Shown here: positions 37,081 to 48,711 of the stretch, piece after piece
Position numbering within the stretch: position 1 is the stretch's first letter
How the letters are laid out: each line of letters starts with the position of its first letter
Assembly (NCBI RefSeq): GCF_009730915.1
Contig: NC_052480.1
Coordinates: forward strand, 1,364,001-1,428,000
Reading direction: 5' to 3'
DNA length: 64,000 nt
From: Dioscorea cayenensis subsp. rotundata
Taxonomy: Eukaryota > Streptophyta > Magnoliopsida > Dioscoreales > Dioscoreaceae
Position numbers and translations under genes: made by a program
The notes under the pieces: generated by a model
Seen by the model: the letters and a program-made list of their open reading frames with translations, nothing else
Databases searched by the model: none
What the model was told of the DNA's origin: nothing

Positions 37081-38434
37081 AGAAAACGAAGCGGAAGGCC
37101 ATGCTCGCCGCTCTGGAGAAGATCCGGGAAGGTTATAGCTTGTTTTGATCGATTGTTTGATGATGGTTTGTTCACTGGTTTTGATTTTGAAGATGAGGTG
37201 TTTGTTTTTATGCCGATGAGAACAGAGCTCATGTTGCTTGGGTTGATATCGTTGATGCTGAGCCAGACGGCGCGGTGGATCTCGGAGATTTGTGTTCCGT
37301 CATCGCTTTTTTCAGTAGCCGTTTCTACATTTGCTCGGAGGGGGATTTCACTGTTGATGATGTGTTTGGTAGTGGTGATCAGACGCCGTTGAATCATTCT
37401 ACTCTTGTTGGGTGGAAGCTTCAGGCCTCTAGTCAACAGTGTGGTCCGGTGAGTTGGTGATTGTGAATATATAATGTGTTTGATGGAGTTGATGCTGATG
37501 GTTGTTTGGTGTTGCAGGACCGCGAGCCGTTTGTTTCGTTTGAGGGACTTGAGCAGCTTCATATCTTCTTGTTCATTCTTGGAATTACTCATGTGTTGTA
37601 TAGCTGCATCACTGTTGCTCTGTCTATGATCAAGGTATGGTCTTTTTTTTATAATGCAGTCGTGGTTATTGTGTTTTGATTGATGGTATCTGGAATCTCT
37701 ATTGTTTCACACAGATCTATAGTTGGAGGAAATGGGAGAACCAAGTTTACCCGTCACCTAATGACAATTTGCAAGGTGGAAAACATGCTTAACTTCATTG
37801 TATTTGTTGTTTGGATTTTTTGGAATGTGGATGCATTACTTTCAAATGTTAATTTGTGTGCTATTTAAATTGGATAATTTCATGTGATTTTTTTTTCTAT
37901 TTAGCGAGGAGGAGCAAAATGATGAAGCGACAGTCCACCTTTGTTTTTCACCATGCGTCTCATCCGTGGAGCAAGAGCAGGATTCTCATTTGGATGGTGA
38001 GGTCTTGAGTCTTGATCTGGTGTAATTTACCCAGGCTGGTTGGCTTGTTTGTTGTTCTATGAAGAAAAAATTTATTGATAAGTTATCAGTGGGCACTGGT
38101 CCTTGTCAGTTAATCAATAGACGGCCACTAGTAAGTAGTAAGTAATTCAATGGAAGAGGAATCTTAGCCATTTTCTTAGGTCCATCCCATATTGCAGAGT
38201 TCTCCTAATACCACCTACCTGCCACAAGCATATATCAACAGGATAGAAACTGAGAAGCTTGCTACTTTATTCTTGTATATTGTTTAAATGTGTTTTTGTC
38301 AATGTTTGCATTTGGGTTACTGTGTAAAATGGTGGGCAAATCTATTTTAGATGCATACTTTTTGAAGCACAGAATCTCGCATAGGTTAACAACTTATTGA
38401 TATGATGCTTGTATGTGAGAATTTTGTATGGTTC

Positions 38435-38470
<36 letters not shown>

Positions 38471-41400
38471 ATGTTTTATTTGACCTACACCTAAATAGTC
38501 GGGAGGTGAAGGTTGATCAGTCTGCCATCTTTGCTGATATTAAAATAATAAGCTTGTCTATCTTCCTCACTGACTTCATAGGTGACTTCATAAGTGAGAA
38601 CCATTGCGAGGATATATTTCAATCATCATGAATTATTTAACCTGAGTTTGGAATTTTATTTCACTTTACATGGGATATTATGTTTTGTGCAGCTTTGTTT
38701 CATCCGTCAATTCAAGGGTTCTATAACAAAGTCGGATTACATGGCATTGCGTTTGGGTTTCATCACTGTAAGTGAATCCCTTAACCTGGTTTGTTTCTTT
38801 TTTTTCTTTGATATTTATGGCAGCATTTGTTCTACATCTTGTTTGCCTTTATTCAATACCACTAAGCTAAATGATGTTCTGTTATTTTTATATTAGGAGT
38901 GATAAATATTTAGTTATTGTTCTCTAAGGGGGTGTTTGGATGAAAGATCAAAGGTGGATTGGATTAAAGTACCAAAAGGCCCTTTAATCCTCTCCTTTAT
39001 TCTTTTGATGTTTTTTATAGAAAGAAGGAAGAATAAGGAAAAAGCAACGGTGTTTTGAAGAGGAGGAAGGTGGGGGATTTTGATAAAGGATTTTTTTTTC
39101 TTAAAATTATCATTTTTGCCTTTATTCCACACAAATGATATACGCTGAGTAAAAAAAAATGTTTTTGTACAATAACTATTATTATAAATAAACTAAAAAA
39201 CAACAATATGATTGAACAAAACTATATTAATGTAAGAATCAAATTAAAATACATGATAATTCATATTTTTAGTAATGATACTTGCAAACATCATTGCAAC
39301 CATAGTTGATTGGTAATATTTCTAAGAAGAAGATCACCGTCTCTTGCATCACTGGTTCTGCTTGTTTTTCAACCATCGCTATATCCACCATAACATAGCA
39401 CCCTGAAAATCATAAAAAATCGCAAAATAATGGAATGAAAATGCAAAGATTCAAGTAAGTCATCTCACAAGCAATCAATCACAAATGAGTTAAAAGTCAA
39501 AGGTGCAAGAGGAACGATGGTGAGCTTCCAAGTTTAAGTGGTGGTTGTGGTGGATGGCGAAAGGAAAAATTAAAAAAACAGATGTGGTGTGAAAAGGCAC
39601 AAAAGGAATTTTTCCTAAATCTCTTAATTTGGATTAAGCTACTCCAGGGTGAGGTGGGAATAGCTTAATCCGAATTAAACCTCCTTATTACTCAAAAAGA
39701 AGATTAAACTCTAAAAACAATGACTGACAAAATTTTGAGAATTAAGGAGGATTAAAGGGTGGAATAAGCCCTTTAATCCTCCATCCAAATAACCTCCTGT
39801 GGGAGGCTTGTTATCTAACTTTACTGCTGTCACGCCCCGAACCCAGCTCTATAGACCCGGGACGCCGACAAACGGCCGTACACCTACAAGGCCGGAACCA
39901 AGTAGGGATACAAGGCCTCAAAACCTGAAAAAATTAACAACAAGATTATGAGCTTGGGAGCCCAGTAAGTAACCACTAAAAATATCGGGATCACAAAAAT
40001 GTTTCAATAGTTTCTAAAGGTATACAAAATACAACAAAGCGGAATAAATATCAAAGTGAAATCCAAAAATCAGAAATAGATCATAACATATTTAATTTAC
40101 CAAAATAACGAGCATATAAGTCCCCCAAACAACTAATGCCAAAACAAAATATCAGAACTCATTTATTTAAACTCGGTGACCCGAGTCAGATTTCAGAACT
40201 CATAGGTTTACCCTCGGTGACCCGAGTCAGAATATTAGAAGCCGTTATTCTTCACCGACGGAACGGTGCGAAACTATAGTTTCTATGTCAGAAGTACGTG
40301 TCGACACGGTCAGTGTTTAACCCCCAGTGACAGGGTTATTGCATTGTTAATTGGGGACTACAAATTTCTATACAAAAATATATATCTGTACATCAAAAAT
40401 TATTGTCAACGTAAAAACAGTGAAATTCTGTGATCCCATTTTCTATCAAAAAGTATTCCAATTATATCAAATAATCTATTATTAACTAACATAATAATCC
40501 ACACAAAAAAATTAATTAAATATGGAAATAACCCACTAAAACAAAAATATCATTTCCTAGTAATTCAAATAAATTCAATTAATCATGAATTAAACAAATA
40601 AACTAATTAAACAAATATACTAATTCAATATATATATACACACACCATGAATCCTTATTTTCCTAAAGTAAAAAAAAATAATAAAAATAACTAAAATAAT
40701 ATAGAAATGTTTATTTTCTAAACAATAAAATACAAATTAACAAAATGATTATATAAACCATTATCGAAAATCAGAATTTGCATTGATTATATAAACCATT
40801 ATCAAAAATCAGAATTTGCATATACATATATTTACAGATTTATATGTGGTTTACTTACTTGTTGATCACTCAAAAACCCCTAAAATCTTACGATATTTTT
40901 TCGATGGAACCTCACAACGTAAGAGACAAAATCCTTGACGGAGAGACCTATCCCCGTCCTCGCCGCCGGCACCACACACCAAATCAAAGGAAAAAAAAAA
41001 TAAGGAGAAGAGGAAAAAAAACTAGATCTCTCTTTCTTCCTTAATCCAAAAGAGAATCTATATCGGAAGAAAGGAGGAGACGTACGGCTAGGGTTTGGAA
41101 AACTGAAAAAAAATAGAATATAAAAGGGTTTTCTTTTTAATCAACATAACTTCTAAGTATACAAAAATTAAAAAAAATCTTAATGGTGTGGGGCCCACAA
41201 CTGCTGTATGCTCATATTCACTTTTGTCTTATGGTTTCTTTTCAGAATCACAAACTACCACCTACTTACAATTTCCATAAGTATATGGTGCGGAGCATGG
41301 AAGATGAGTTTCATGGTAGCGTTGGTATTAGGTATGTGCAAATAGTTATGAATTGTGATGTGTTTGATTTTTATGTCACTGGTTTGAGCTGTTAATTGCT

Positions 41401-43570
41401 TGAATCATCGACGTCTTTTTCTATGTTCGTTGTGTTTTGACTTTTATTCTTAGGCAAAATGTTGTCATATGGTTTGACTGTACACAATTGGCTCATACTA
41501 ATCTCTATTTATATGAATGATGTTTACAGCAACTAAAGAACCTGCCAACTGCATCTAAACTTTCTCCTTTTTTTTCTTTCCAATTGTTATTCCCTCTGCC
41601 TAACCATTTTCTGAATTATACACCAATTAATGTTTTGTTTCTTACACGGAGAATTGTTGGCAATGCATTTTTGTACATTGATTAAGGGTGGCTTTTATCT
41701 TGACCATATCTTGTAGAAATCTATGAATGTTATTATTTTCAAAGGCCACCCACCTTTTTCTGATGATGTGTCTGCTCTATTGCACAAGTACTTGAATGAC
41801 CTTTTTTCAATGATGTTGCAGCTGGCCTCTTTGGATATATGCTATAGTATGCATTTTCATAAATATCCATGGTAATGTTCAATTATTGGTAGACCCTTGA
41901 ACTTCATACACTCTTTTATTCATTTAACTGCTTATGTCTTTATTTTGATTCTCAGGTCTCAATATCTACTTTTGGTTAGCTTTCGTCCCTGCCATTGTGA
42001 GCACCTTAACTTTTCATTGATGTCATGATAACCTTTTATTTCCTTACCAGTATGATTTTGGTCCTCACCATACATGTATAAAAGCTTGTCATGCTAGTGG
42101 GTACCAAGCTTCAACATGTTGTTGCTCAACTAGCTCTTGAAGTTGTTGAGCCGACTGGTCCGTTTGTTGGTACTCAGCTGAAGCCACGGGATGGCCTCTT
42201 TTGGTTTAGGAAACCAGAAATTTTATTGTGGCTGATCCAGTTCATTTCCTTTCAGGTTATGGACATGCACTCAGTAACCTCCTTTTTTGTTTTATTCATT
42301 TACATTTTATGTTGTTACAATTTTCTGATGGTCCTTTCATTTTTTTCAGAATGCTTTTGAAATGGCAACGTTTATTTGGTCCTTGGTAAGATAATGTTCA
42401 ATCTTTTGTTTTTAAATTTTTCATACCATCAAGCGTGTTGTTTATGGTCATAAATCCAAGATTCATGAAAGTGGGATTTCAACAACTTCCAAAATCTCTC
42501 TAGAATGTTGAAATTCCTCGTCCCTGTTTCTATTATATTTCTGAATACAGGAAAATGGTCTTGTCCGTTAACTTGAATAATTTAGAGTTAGCCTGTTCAG
42601 CAATTTCAAAGTATAAATGCATAATATTTAAACAAAAGGTCATGCCTTAAAATGATACCAATTATTTAGCCACCATATTCAAAACCAATGTTCTTCTTGC
42701 ATTCATCAAAGCCATTTGATAAATTGAATGCGCTCTTAATTATTTGTCAATAATCGTCTGACAAGGCCCAAGGGGATCTTTTTTACAGTTTGAGCTGAGT
42801 GCACAATCATGTTTCATGAAGAACCATGGAATGATCGCTTTTCGCTTATTTTCTGGGTATGTTTCATCCTTTTAAGTTTTAAACATGCAACTATAGTTCC
42901 ATGTTTGTTTGTGTCATACCAGAGAAATTCATGCTTGCTGGTTGCAGGCTGTTTGTTCAATTCTGGTGCAGCTATAGCACACTTCCCCTTAATGTCATCA
43001 TCACTCAGGTAATTTGAAATCATATCTTGATGTTCTTGCAAATAAAAATTCTTATTCATAAACTTTTTGCACATGCCTGAAACTCATGTCATTCTCATGC
43101 AGATAATTTGATAGCGCAAAAGTTTTACTGTTAATTTCATGTTATCATCATTTGCTTTCTTCAACTCATTTAGGCAGTATGTTTCTTCTTCATGGTTGCA
43201 GATGGGATCAAAATTCAAGAAGTCTCTACTCGCGGAGAACATTAGAGAATCACTCCACAGTTGGTGCAGGAGAGTGAAGGAAAAGTCCAGGCGTGGAGAT
43301 CCAGCTGATCGATCACTTGCACGTCTTGAAACTGCAAGATCAACATGTTCCTTAGGATCAACCATATACGAGACCGATGAAACAAATACGGTAGCCTCTG
43401 GTCAGCTGTCGCGGAGTCTTTCTGTGGCATCACTAGATGATCTTGCTGTTGTTGATTGCATCAATGAACCTTCAGTGAAACCCATAGACGATCAGAAGGT
43501 ATGATTAACGTACCATGTATTATTCAAGTCTAGCATGTACAAGCAGCTTAATTTCTGGCATTTTAGAGGG

Positions 43571-43624
<54 letters not shown>

Positions 43625-43776
43625 TCTCATATTGGTTTTTTACTTATGGGAGTATATAAAGATTTAAGTATGATGAGGATAAAGTTAATTTTATTTTATT
43701 AGTTTTTTGAAGTATTGAGGTACCCATCTTGGTAACTTTATTGGCAAAACAGAGCGAAAGTGATTTGGATTTCTAG
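36897..43776 (+). CDS. MLO-like seven-helix protein, MLO4/MLO11 type
   Basis: MLO proteins are plant plasma-membrane proteins with seven helices and a C-terminal calmodulin-binding site. The MLO4/11 clade acts in root thigmomorphogenesis. Exons: 36897-37010, 37074-37131, 37226-37448, 37518-37634, 37715-37775, 37905-37996, 38693-38767, 41246-41331, 41822-41871, 41956-41996, 42085-42255, 42350-42385, 42789-42856, 42948-43008 and 43202-43498, with a probable last one at 43753-43776 (SESDLDF). If the last is skipped, the stop is just after 43498. Diagnostic text: [84 protein letters not shown] and the calmodulin-site region [15 protein letters not shown]. Exon 3 has a frame break at a T run near 37304-37310; removing two T or adding one restores phase with exon 4. 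Length is about 520-525 residues. Intron 7 (2.5 kb) carries two transposons. Confidence 0.93.
38436..38468. repeat. (GT)n microsatellite in MLO intron 6
   Basis: About 16 GT units in a row between MLO exons 6 and 7. Confidence 0.9.
38927..39798. mobile_element. About 870-bp MITE-like element in MLO intron 7
   Basis: The left end 'agggggtgtttggatgaaag' pairs with the complement of the right end, 'aggaggttatttggatggag'. Subterminal 'ggattaaag' and 'ccctttaatcc' words recur at both ends. There is no transposase frame. It resembles non-autonomous elements with GGGxGTTTGG ends. A clean target-site duplication was not found. Confidence 0.65.
39828..41199. mobile_element. Solo LTR of an LTR retrotransposon in MLO intron 7
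   Basis: Begins TGTCACGCCCCGAACCC and ends GGGGCCCACA, i.e. 5'-TG...CA-3'. It is flanked by the 5-bp target duplication ACTGC at 39823-39827 and 41200-41204. At 1372 bp with no internal region or second LTR, it is a solo LTR left after LTR-LTR recombination. A TATA-like tataaaag lies near 41118 on the + strand. The GC-rich first 80 bases contrast with the AT-rich rest. Superfamily not assigned. The exact target duplication suggests moderate age. Confidence 0.88.
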
Positions 43777-43958
43777 CTGGTGGTCAAGGTAAAAAAAAAC
43801 TTCACTGACAGTGGAATGTTTTTTTTTCCTATTTTTCTCTCATAACGATGAAGTTATTCAGTCAAATCCTTTCATTTTGGATAGCATGGTTTCATGTGTT
43901 TCGTAGGTATGAATTAAAGAGTAATGTGGATGGAATGGTTTATTGATTGGAAAGACAG

Positions 43959-44110
43959 AGCTTAAATACAAGAAGATATGTAACAAGGCTTTTTTATTTA
44001 TGATAGGAGTATTATCATAACTAATTTACAAATAAAGCTTAAATACAAGAAGATATGTAACAAGGCTTCTTTATTTATGATAGGAGTATTATCATAACTA
44101 ATTTACAAAT
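43959..44110. repeat. 77-bp direct tandem duplication
   Basis: Two adjacent copies start at 43959 and 44036 with 'agcttaaatacaagaagata' and contain 'gataggagtattatcataac'. They are nearly identical. Confidence 0.9.
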
Positions 44111-44464
44111 AAAGCATGACATAAATGATAAATCAAAGTGAAAGATTTCAAGCATTAATTAAAAGAGACGTGTATTAATATGAATGTAAGAATAAACAAT
44201 AATTAAGAACTTTATATATATATACACCAAATTACGATTTTTTAAAAATTTTTAAAAACACTTTCATAAAAAGCACCAAGATAAATGGTTATCTAGAATT
44301 ATCTTTTAATGAAATCTATTCAAAATATAACTATCCGAACAGACAATGATATTTTTATAAAGAAGGCACCGATTGATTTATTCTATATAATAATACATAT
44401 TTTTTTTAAAAAAATAAGTTTTATAATAAAATAAGAAATAAGTACGTTTGTATTGTTTTTTCCA

Positions 44465-45155
44465 GTGTTTTCAAACCCAGACCGGACTGGGTGATCGAAC
44501 CGAGTTGACCTGGACTCGGTCTTAAAACTGGTATGGTTCAATATATAAAATAGGATTTAAATAAAATCGGATTGAACCGACAACCCGGTTGATCGGACCG
44601 GTGATTCGATGATTCGGTTAAGTCATCATTTTTTTTTAATTTTTAATTTATTTTTTAATATACTAATGTTTAAGGGTTATAATGTAAAAGGGTTATTTTT
44701 TTAATGTTTATTTTATTTTGTTTTTTAATATACTAATGTTTAAGGGTTATTTGTTTAATTATCTGGGTCTGCACAAAGGGAATATTTTTATATTTTTTTT
44801 ATGGATTTCTATATATTTTTTTTATGGATTTTTAAGTTGTTTATTTAGTTGGTGAATATTTTTATGGTTCTCAATTAATTTTGTATTAGTTTTTTTTTAA
44901 TGTTATTTGGTGTATTTCACATTTTTAATGTGATGTACTTAAATATTTATATATGCAAAATATTTACTTAAATTTTTAAATTTTTTAAATGTTATATTTT
45001 TATTTTTATTTTTTTATTTTTCAATATTTGATTTTTTAATTATATATAACTAAAATTTATATTATTTTTAATATTGATCCCGATTCAACCTGGTTGAATC
45101 TATCGACTCCATACCCCTACTTTTCTCTGGGTCAATGTCCGGTCCGGTTGAACAC
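44465..45155. mobile_element. About 690-bp MITE-like element with CCGG-rich ends
   Basis: The left end 'cagtgttttcaaacccagac' and the complement of the right end, 'aagtgttcaaccggaccgga', form imperfect inverted repeats. 'ccggttgaac'-type words lie near both ends, and the middle is very AT-rich and non-coding. This end pattern is common in plant non-autonomous DNA transposons. The target duplication is unclear. Confidence 0.55.
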
Positions 45156-45478
45156 TTTTTTCTTTAAGTATAAATTCTATCTATTTTATAAATTAAATAC
45201 TGTTAAAAAACACTAACTAATTTTCAGCCCAGTTCTAAAACAAAATATTAGCCATTTATTTTTATAAAAAAATTTATGTGAACCAGTTTAGCACACACAC
45301 ACACTGACACACAAATACTAAAGAAAATAATAATAAATTTAAAAAAAAAAAAAATCAGAGGTTGCGAAAAGAGGTGCAGTTACCGCGAGTTACCAAATAC
45401 CATTATCCAGAAGAGCAAGCAACTCATCCCGCTCTTATCCTCTCCTCTTCACTCCCAAAGCTCCAAGCTTTCAAGACG

Positions 45479-47701
45479 ATGATGGCGCTAGGGTTATCCT
45501 CGCCTTCCGCTTCTCTACGCCTACCTTCCTTCGATTCTCATCTTTCCTCTTCTTCTCGCTTGAATCTGTTCCAGTTTTCGCCTCTGAGGTCTTCTTTGTT
45601 TAATGGGATCCGCCTTCGGACCAGTGTCGCTGTTCCGACGCCTTCTTATGGTGGGCTTATGGTGGTGAGAATGGCGAAGAGGGAGGAGGAGTTGAAGGAT
45701 ATTAGAGCTATGACGACGGAGGAGATCAATGAGGAGGTCGTGGATCTCAAGGGTGAGCTCTTGATGCTCCGTCTCCAGCGCTCAGCTCGGAATGAGTTCA
45801 AGTCTAGCGAGTTCGGTCGCATGAGGAAACGGGTAATTTGTTTGAATCCCTAATTTTTAGCTTCTGTTTGTGATATGTAATGGATCAAAATTGAATCTTT
45901 TGTTTGTTTGAATGAATGAATGGCCTTGTTAGGACATAATTGGATTTGTAGTTTCCCAAATCCTCAATTCTATCAGAATTAAATATCTAACAATTTATGC
46001 ATTTTATGTTCTGTAATATCAAATGTGCAAAAAAATTGATGTTTTGGGGTGCGCTTGGATTGATAGAATATCTGATAAAAACATAGAAAGGGGCATTTCA
46101 TGTTCTGCAATGTCAAATGTTATAAAAAAATGATGTTTTGGGGTGTGCTTGGATTGATGGAATATCTAAGAAAAACATAGAAAGGGGCATTTCATGTTCT
46201 GTAATATCAAATGTCGAAAAAAAATGATGTTTTGAGGTGTGCTTGGATTGATAGAATATCTAAGAAAAACATAGAAAGGGGCATTTCATGTTCTGTAATA
46301 TCAAATGTTAAAAAAAAAATGATGTTTTGGGGTGTGCTTGGATTGATAGAATATCTAAGAAAAACATAGAAAGGGGTGGAATTTAACTTCAGAAGAACAA
46401 AATGTGAGTAAATTTTTTATAATTTTTTTATCTATGTTATTTTCTTTATCTAACCAAACAGAAGAATAAGAAGGCAATGCTCCTTTTCTCCTGCTTTCTC
46501 ATATCCATCAATCCAAACACACACTTGTGCATTGTTGTCTTTTATCGAAAGCATCATTTGAGTATGACTTTGGGGAAAAGCTGATCATTATCTCACAAAT
46601 GATGAGTGGTCTCATTCGTTTTTTTGTTTTCTTAAAATAGGAAAAACTCAGCTTGCTGTAATCTTCGGGAAAGAGAGAAAGAGAAGTATTCCTATGCTTT
46701 TATAAAGGTTCACTAGGCTGATTATGCACCTTATGTGCATATAAGTATTGCCGGATTTTCCCTTCAATTAGAGTACTTTCTTTGTTATTTCTATTGTTGA
46801 ACTATGAAAACTAGATCGTATTATAGAAGTTTGTGTTAATGCTTGATGATTATTGAACCTTACGGTTACTGGAAGAAAAGGACTTGGCCAATGCTTTCTT
46901 ACACGTAATGAGTAAAATTTCTTGTTTATTCGAGTATTGCCGGCTAAGCACTTTCTCAATTTCTAAAGTATTTTGATGTCCCGTCAAAGGTTTTCTCAAT
47001 GATATGAGACATTTGGCACATTATATTTTGTTGTTTATAACTTTATAATAGATTTCCTAAATCAAAGGCAATCTTCTCCTCTCAAGTATGAATTGGTGAG
47101 TTAGCGGTGCATTGAAGCATAATGAGTAAAACATCTGACTGATTCAAGTGTTGTCAGTTAAGCATGTTGCCAAGTTATATAGGACAAATGTTTTTACAAG
47201 AACAAGAAAACATTTGAATTGCTGATTGGTTTGATGAATCTTATTTCTTATTCATAAGCTTGACTTGGCATAAAACATTAGACTGCATTAAAAAAGGGAC
47301 TTGTTTATCCTTGTTAAATATGAACAATGGATTTGGTAAGCACTATTGTGTTCAAGTATAATATCATATCTATGCCAAATTCTATCACTTGTGCCAGCCA
47401 CATTATCAATGCAACAAGAGTCGGAAAGTTTGTTATTCATATTCATTGCTCTATGATTTAGAGTTAATGGTCTTCATAATATTTTCGTATACTCATATTG
47501 GTTGATTCTTTTTCGTGTGTTTAGATTGCTCGAATGCTAACTGTAAAGAGGGAAAGAGAGATTGAAGAAGGAATCAACAAGAGAATCTCTAGAAAGCTTG
47601 ATAGAAAATGGAAGAGAAGCATCGTGGTGAGGCCGCCGCCATCTTTAAGAAAGAAGCTAGAGGAGGAGCAGAAGGCAAGAGAGGCGGAGAAAACATCTTG
47701 A
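45479..47701 (+). CDS. RPL29: Plastid 50S ribosomal protein L29 (bacterial uL29 type)
   Basis: Two exons, 45479-45832 and 47525-47701, encode 176 residues. The first ~60 residues are Ser/Leu/Arg-rich with few acidic residues (ALGLSSPSASLRLPSFDS), as in a chloroplast transit peptide. The mature part holds the uL29 signature: REEELKDIRAMTTEEINEEV, LKGELLMLRLQRSARNEF, RKR then IARMLTVKREREIEEG. A basic, glutamate-rich tail (RKKLEEEQKAREAEK) extends beyond bacterial L29, as in plastid versions. The protein acts in the large subunit of the chloroplast ribosome near the tunnel exit. Two adjacent ATGs (45479 and 45482) are possible starts. The intron contains a 94-bp tandem repeat. Confidence 0.94.
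46000..46379. repeat. 94-bp tandem repeat, four copies, in RPL29 intron
   Basis: 'tgatgttttg' recurs at 46037, 46131, 46225 and 46320. Each copy continues with 'tgcttggattgat', 'aacatagaaaggggcatttc' and 'atgttctg'. The copies are close to identical. Confidence 0.93.
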
Positions 47702-47889
47702 GATTATTAAAGCCTCAAACTAATTCACTTGGCTTTTTTTCTTGTATTCAATGCATCCCTTTCTTGCACTTCTTGTTGATTTTCTTAGTGTTTGATGAAC
47801 AGTGTGTTCAACTTACTGAAAACTTCATAGTGAATGTAATGTATTCATTAAAAAAAAATGGAGCTTCTTGCGAACTTTGTTACTATTGG

Positions 47890-47929
<40 letters not shown>

Positions 47930-48514
47930 GATGCATCATCTACCAATATTGCTATAAATTGTTGGATTCAATGATTCAACAGTTCAACATTATTTTATAA
48001 ATAGTATTCTGTATCTTTATGAATAGTAGAGCGATAAAAAAAATGGGATTATGATGATTTTAATCGAATCATTCAATCAATTTATACACAATAACTGAAC
48101 AAATCTGAACCGTTCTGAACCGTTCATCCTTAAGCATATATATATATATATATAACAATAAAAAAATGATTTGTATTATTAGATGAATTCCGTAGCACAA
48201 GCACGGCCATTCATACTAGTATATAATTAATTTTATTATTTTTAAAATATTTTTTTAAAAATTTCAATTAAACTTTTCACACGTGTCACAGTACTAATGG
48301 CCAAACAAGGAATTCTATAAACCGGGATCCCTCATCGGATCCCAACACACGCTGTCATCTTATCAATAAAAAAACCACATAGATACCTATGCAACCGGCG
48401 ACTTCCGGTTCCCCGGTTACCACATTTCGGAATCCCGTCCAGGTGCATCTCACGTTCTCTGAAAACCCTTGTTCGCTCTTCGTTCCCATTCGTCCCTCTC
48501 CTTCTCGTCCCATA
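47702..48514. other. Intergenic region between RPL29 and SHMT
   Basis: It contains the RPL29 3' UTR, a (TA)n tract at 47891-47926, a second at 48138-48154, and then the SHMT promoter. No further gene is visible. Confidence 0.6.
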
Positions 48515-48536
48515 TTTAGGGTTAGGGTTAGGGTTT
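48515..48536 (+). promoter_or_regulatory. Telo-box-like TTAGGG run before SHMT
   Basis: 'tttagggttagggttagggt' (then tt) lies 176-197 bp before the start codon. Short telo-boxes (AGGGTTT or AAACCCTA) in promoters or leaders mark many plant housekeeping and translation-related genes. It is far too short to be telomeric. Confidence 0.55.
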
Positions 48537-48711
48537 CCTCCATTTCGCTCCCAACCTCGCGTTTGCTCCATTAATGGAAGTTGTTGTTCACACCTCGACC
48601 TACAAAATCCGTTATTTTTACTGCAACTGCTGTCGCCGCTGCCGCTGTTGTCGTTGCTTCTGTTGTTGCGGCTGCTGTTAGGGTTTGGGCGCTTGATCAT
48701 CGCCGGCCGCC

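Larger units (their letters stand above)
43777..45478. other. Intergenic region between MLO and RPL29
   Basis: No gene is seen. It holds a 77-bp direct duplication (43959-44110), a MITE-like element (about 44465-45155) and low-complexity AT-rich DNA. A (TTA)n tract at 43572-43623 lies just upstream, in the last MLO intron or 3' UTR. Confidence 0.6.

Noticed and set aside
47608-48000. 130-codon plus-strand frame overlapping RPL29 exon 2
   Set aside because: It is out of frame with the L29 sequence and runs into a (TA)n tract. The L29 frame is conserved and ends at 47701.
48515-48536. Telomere-like TTAGGG run
   Set aside because: Only about three units within a gene leader. This is a telo-box, not an interstitial telomere or chromosome end.
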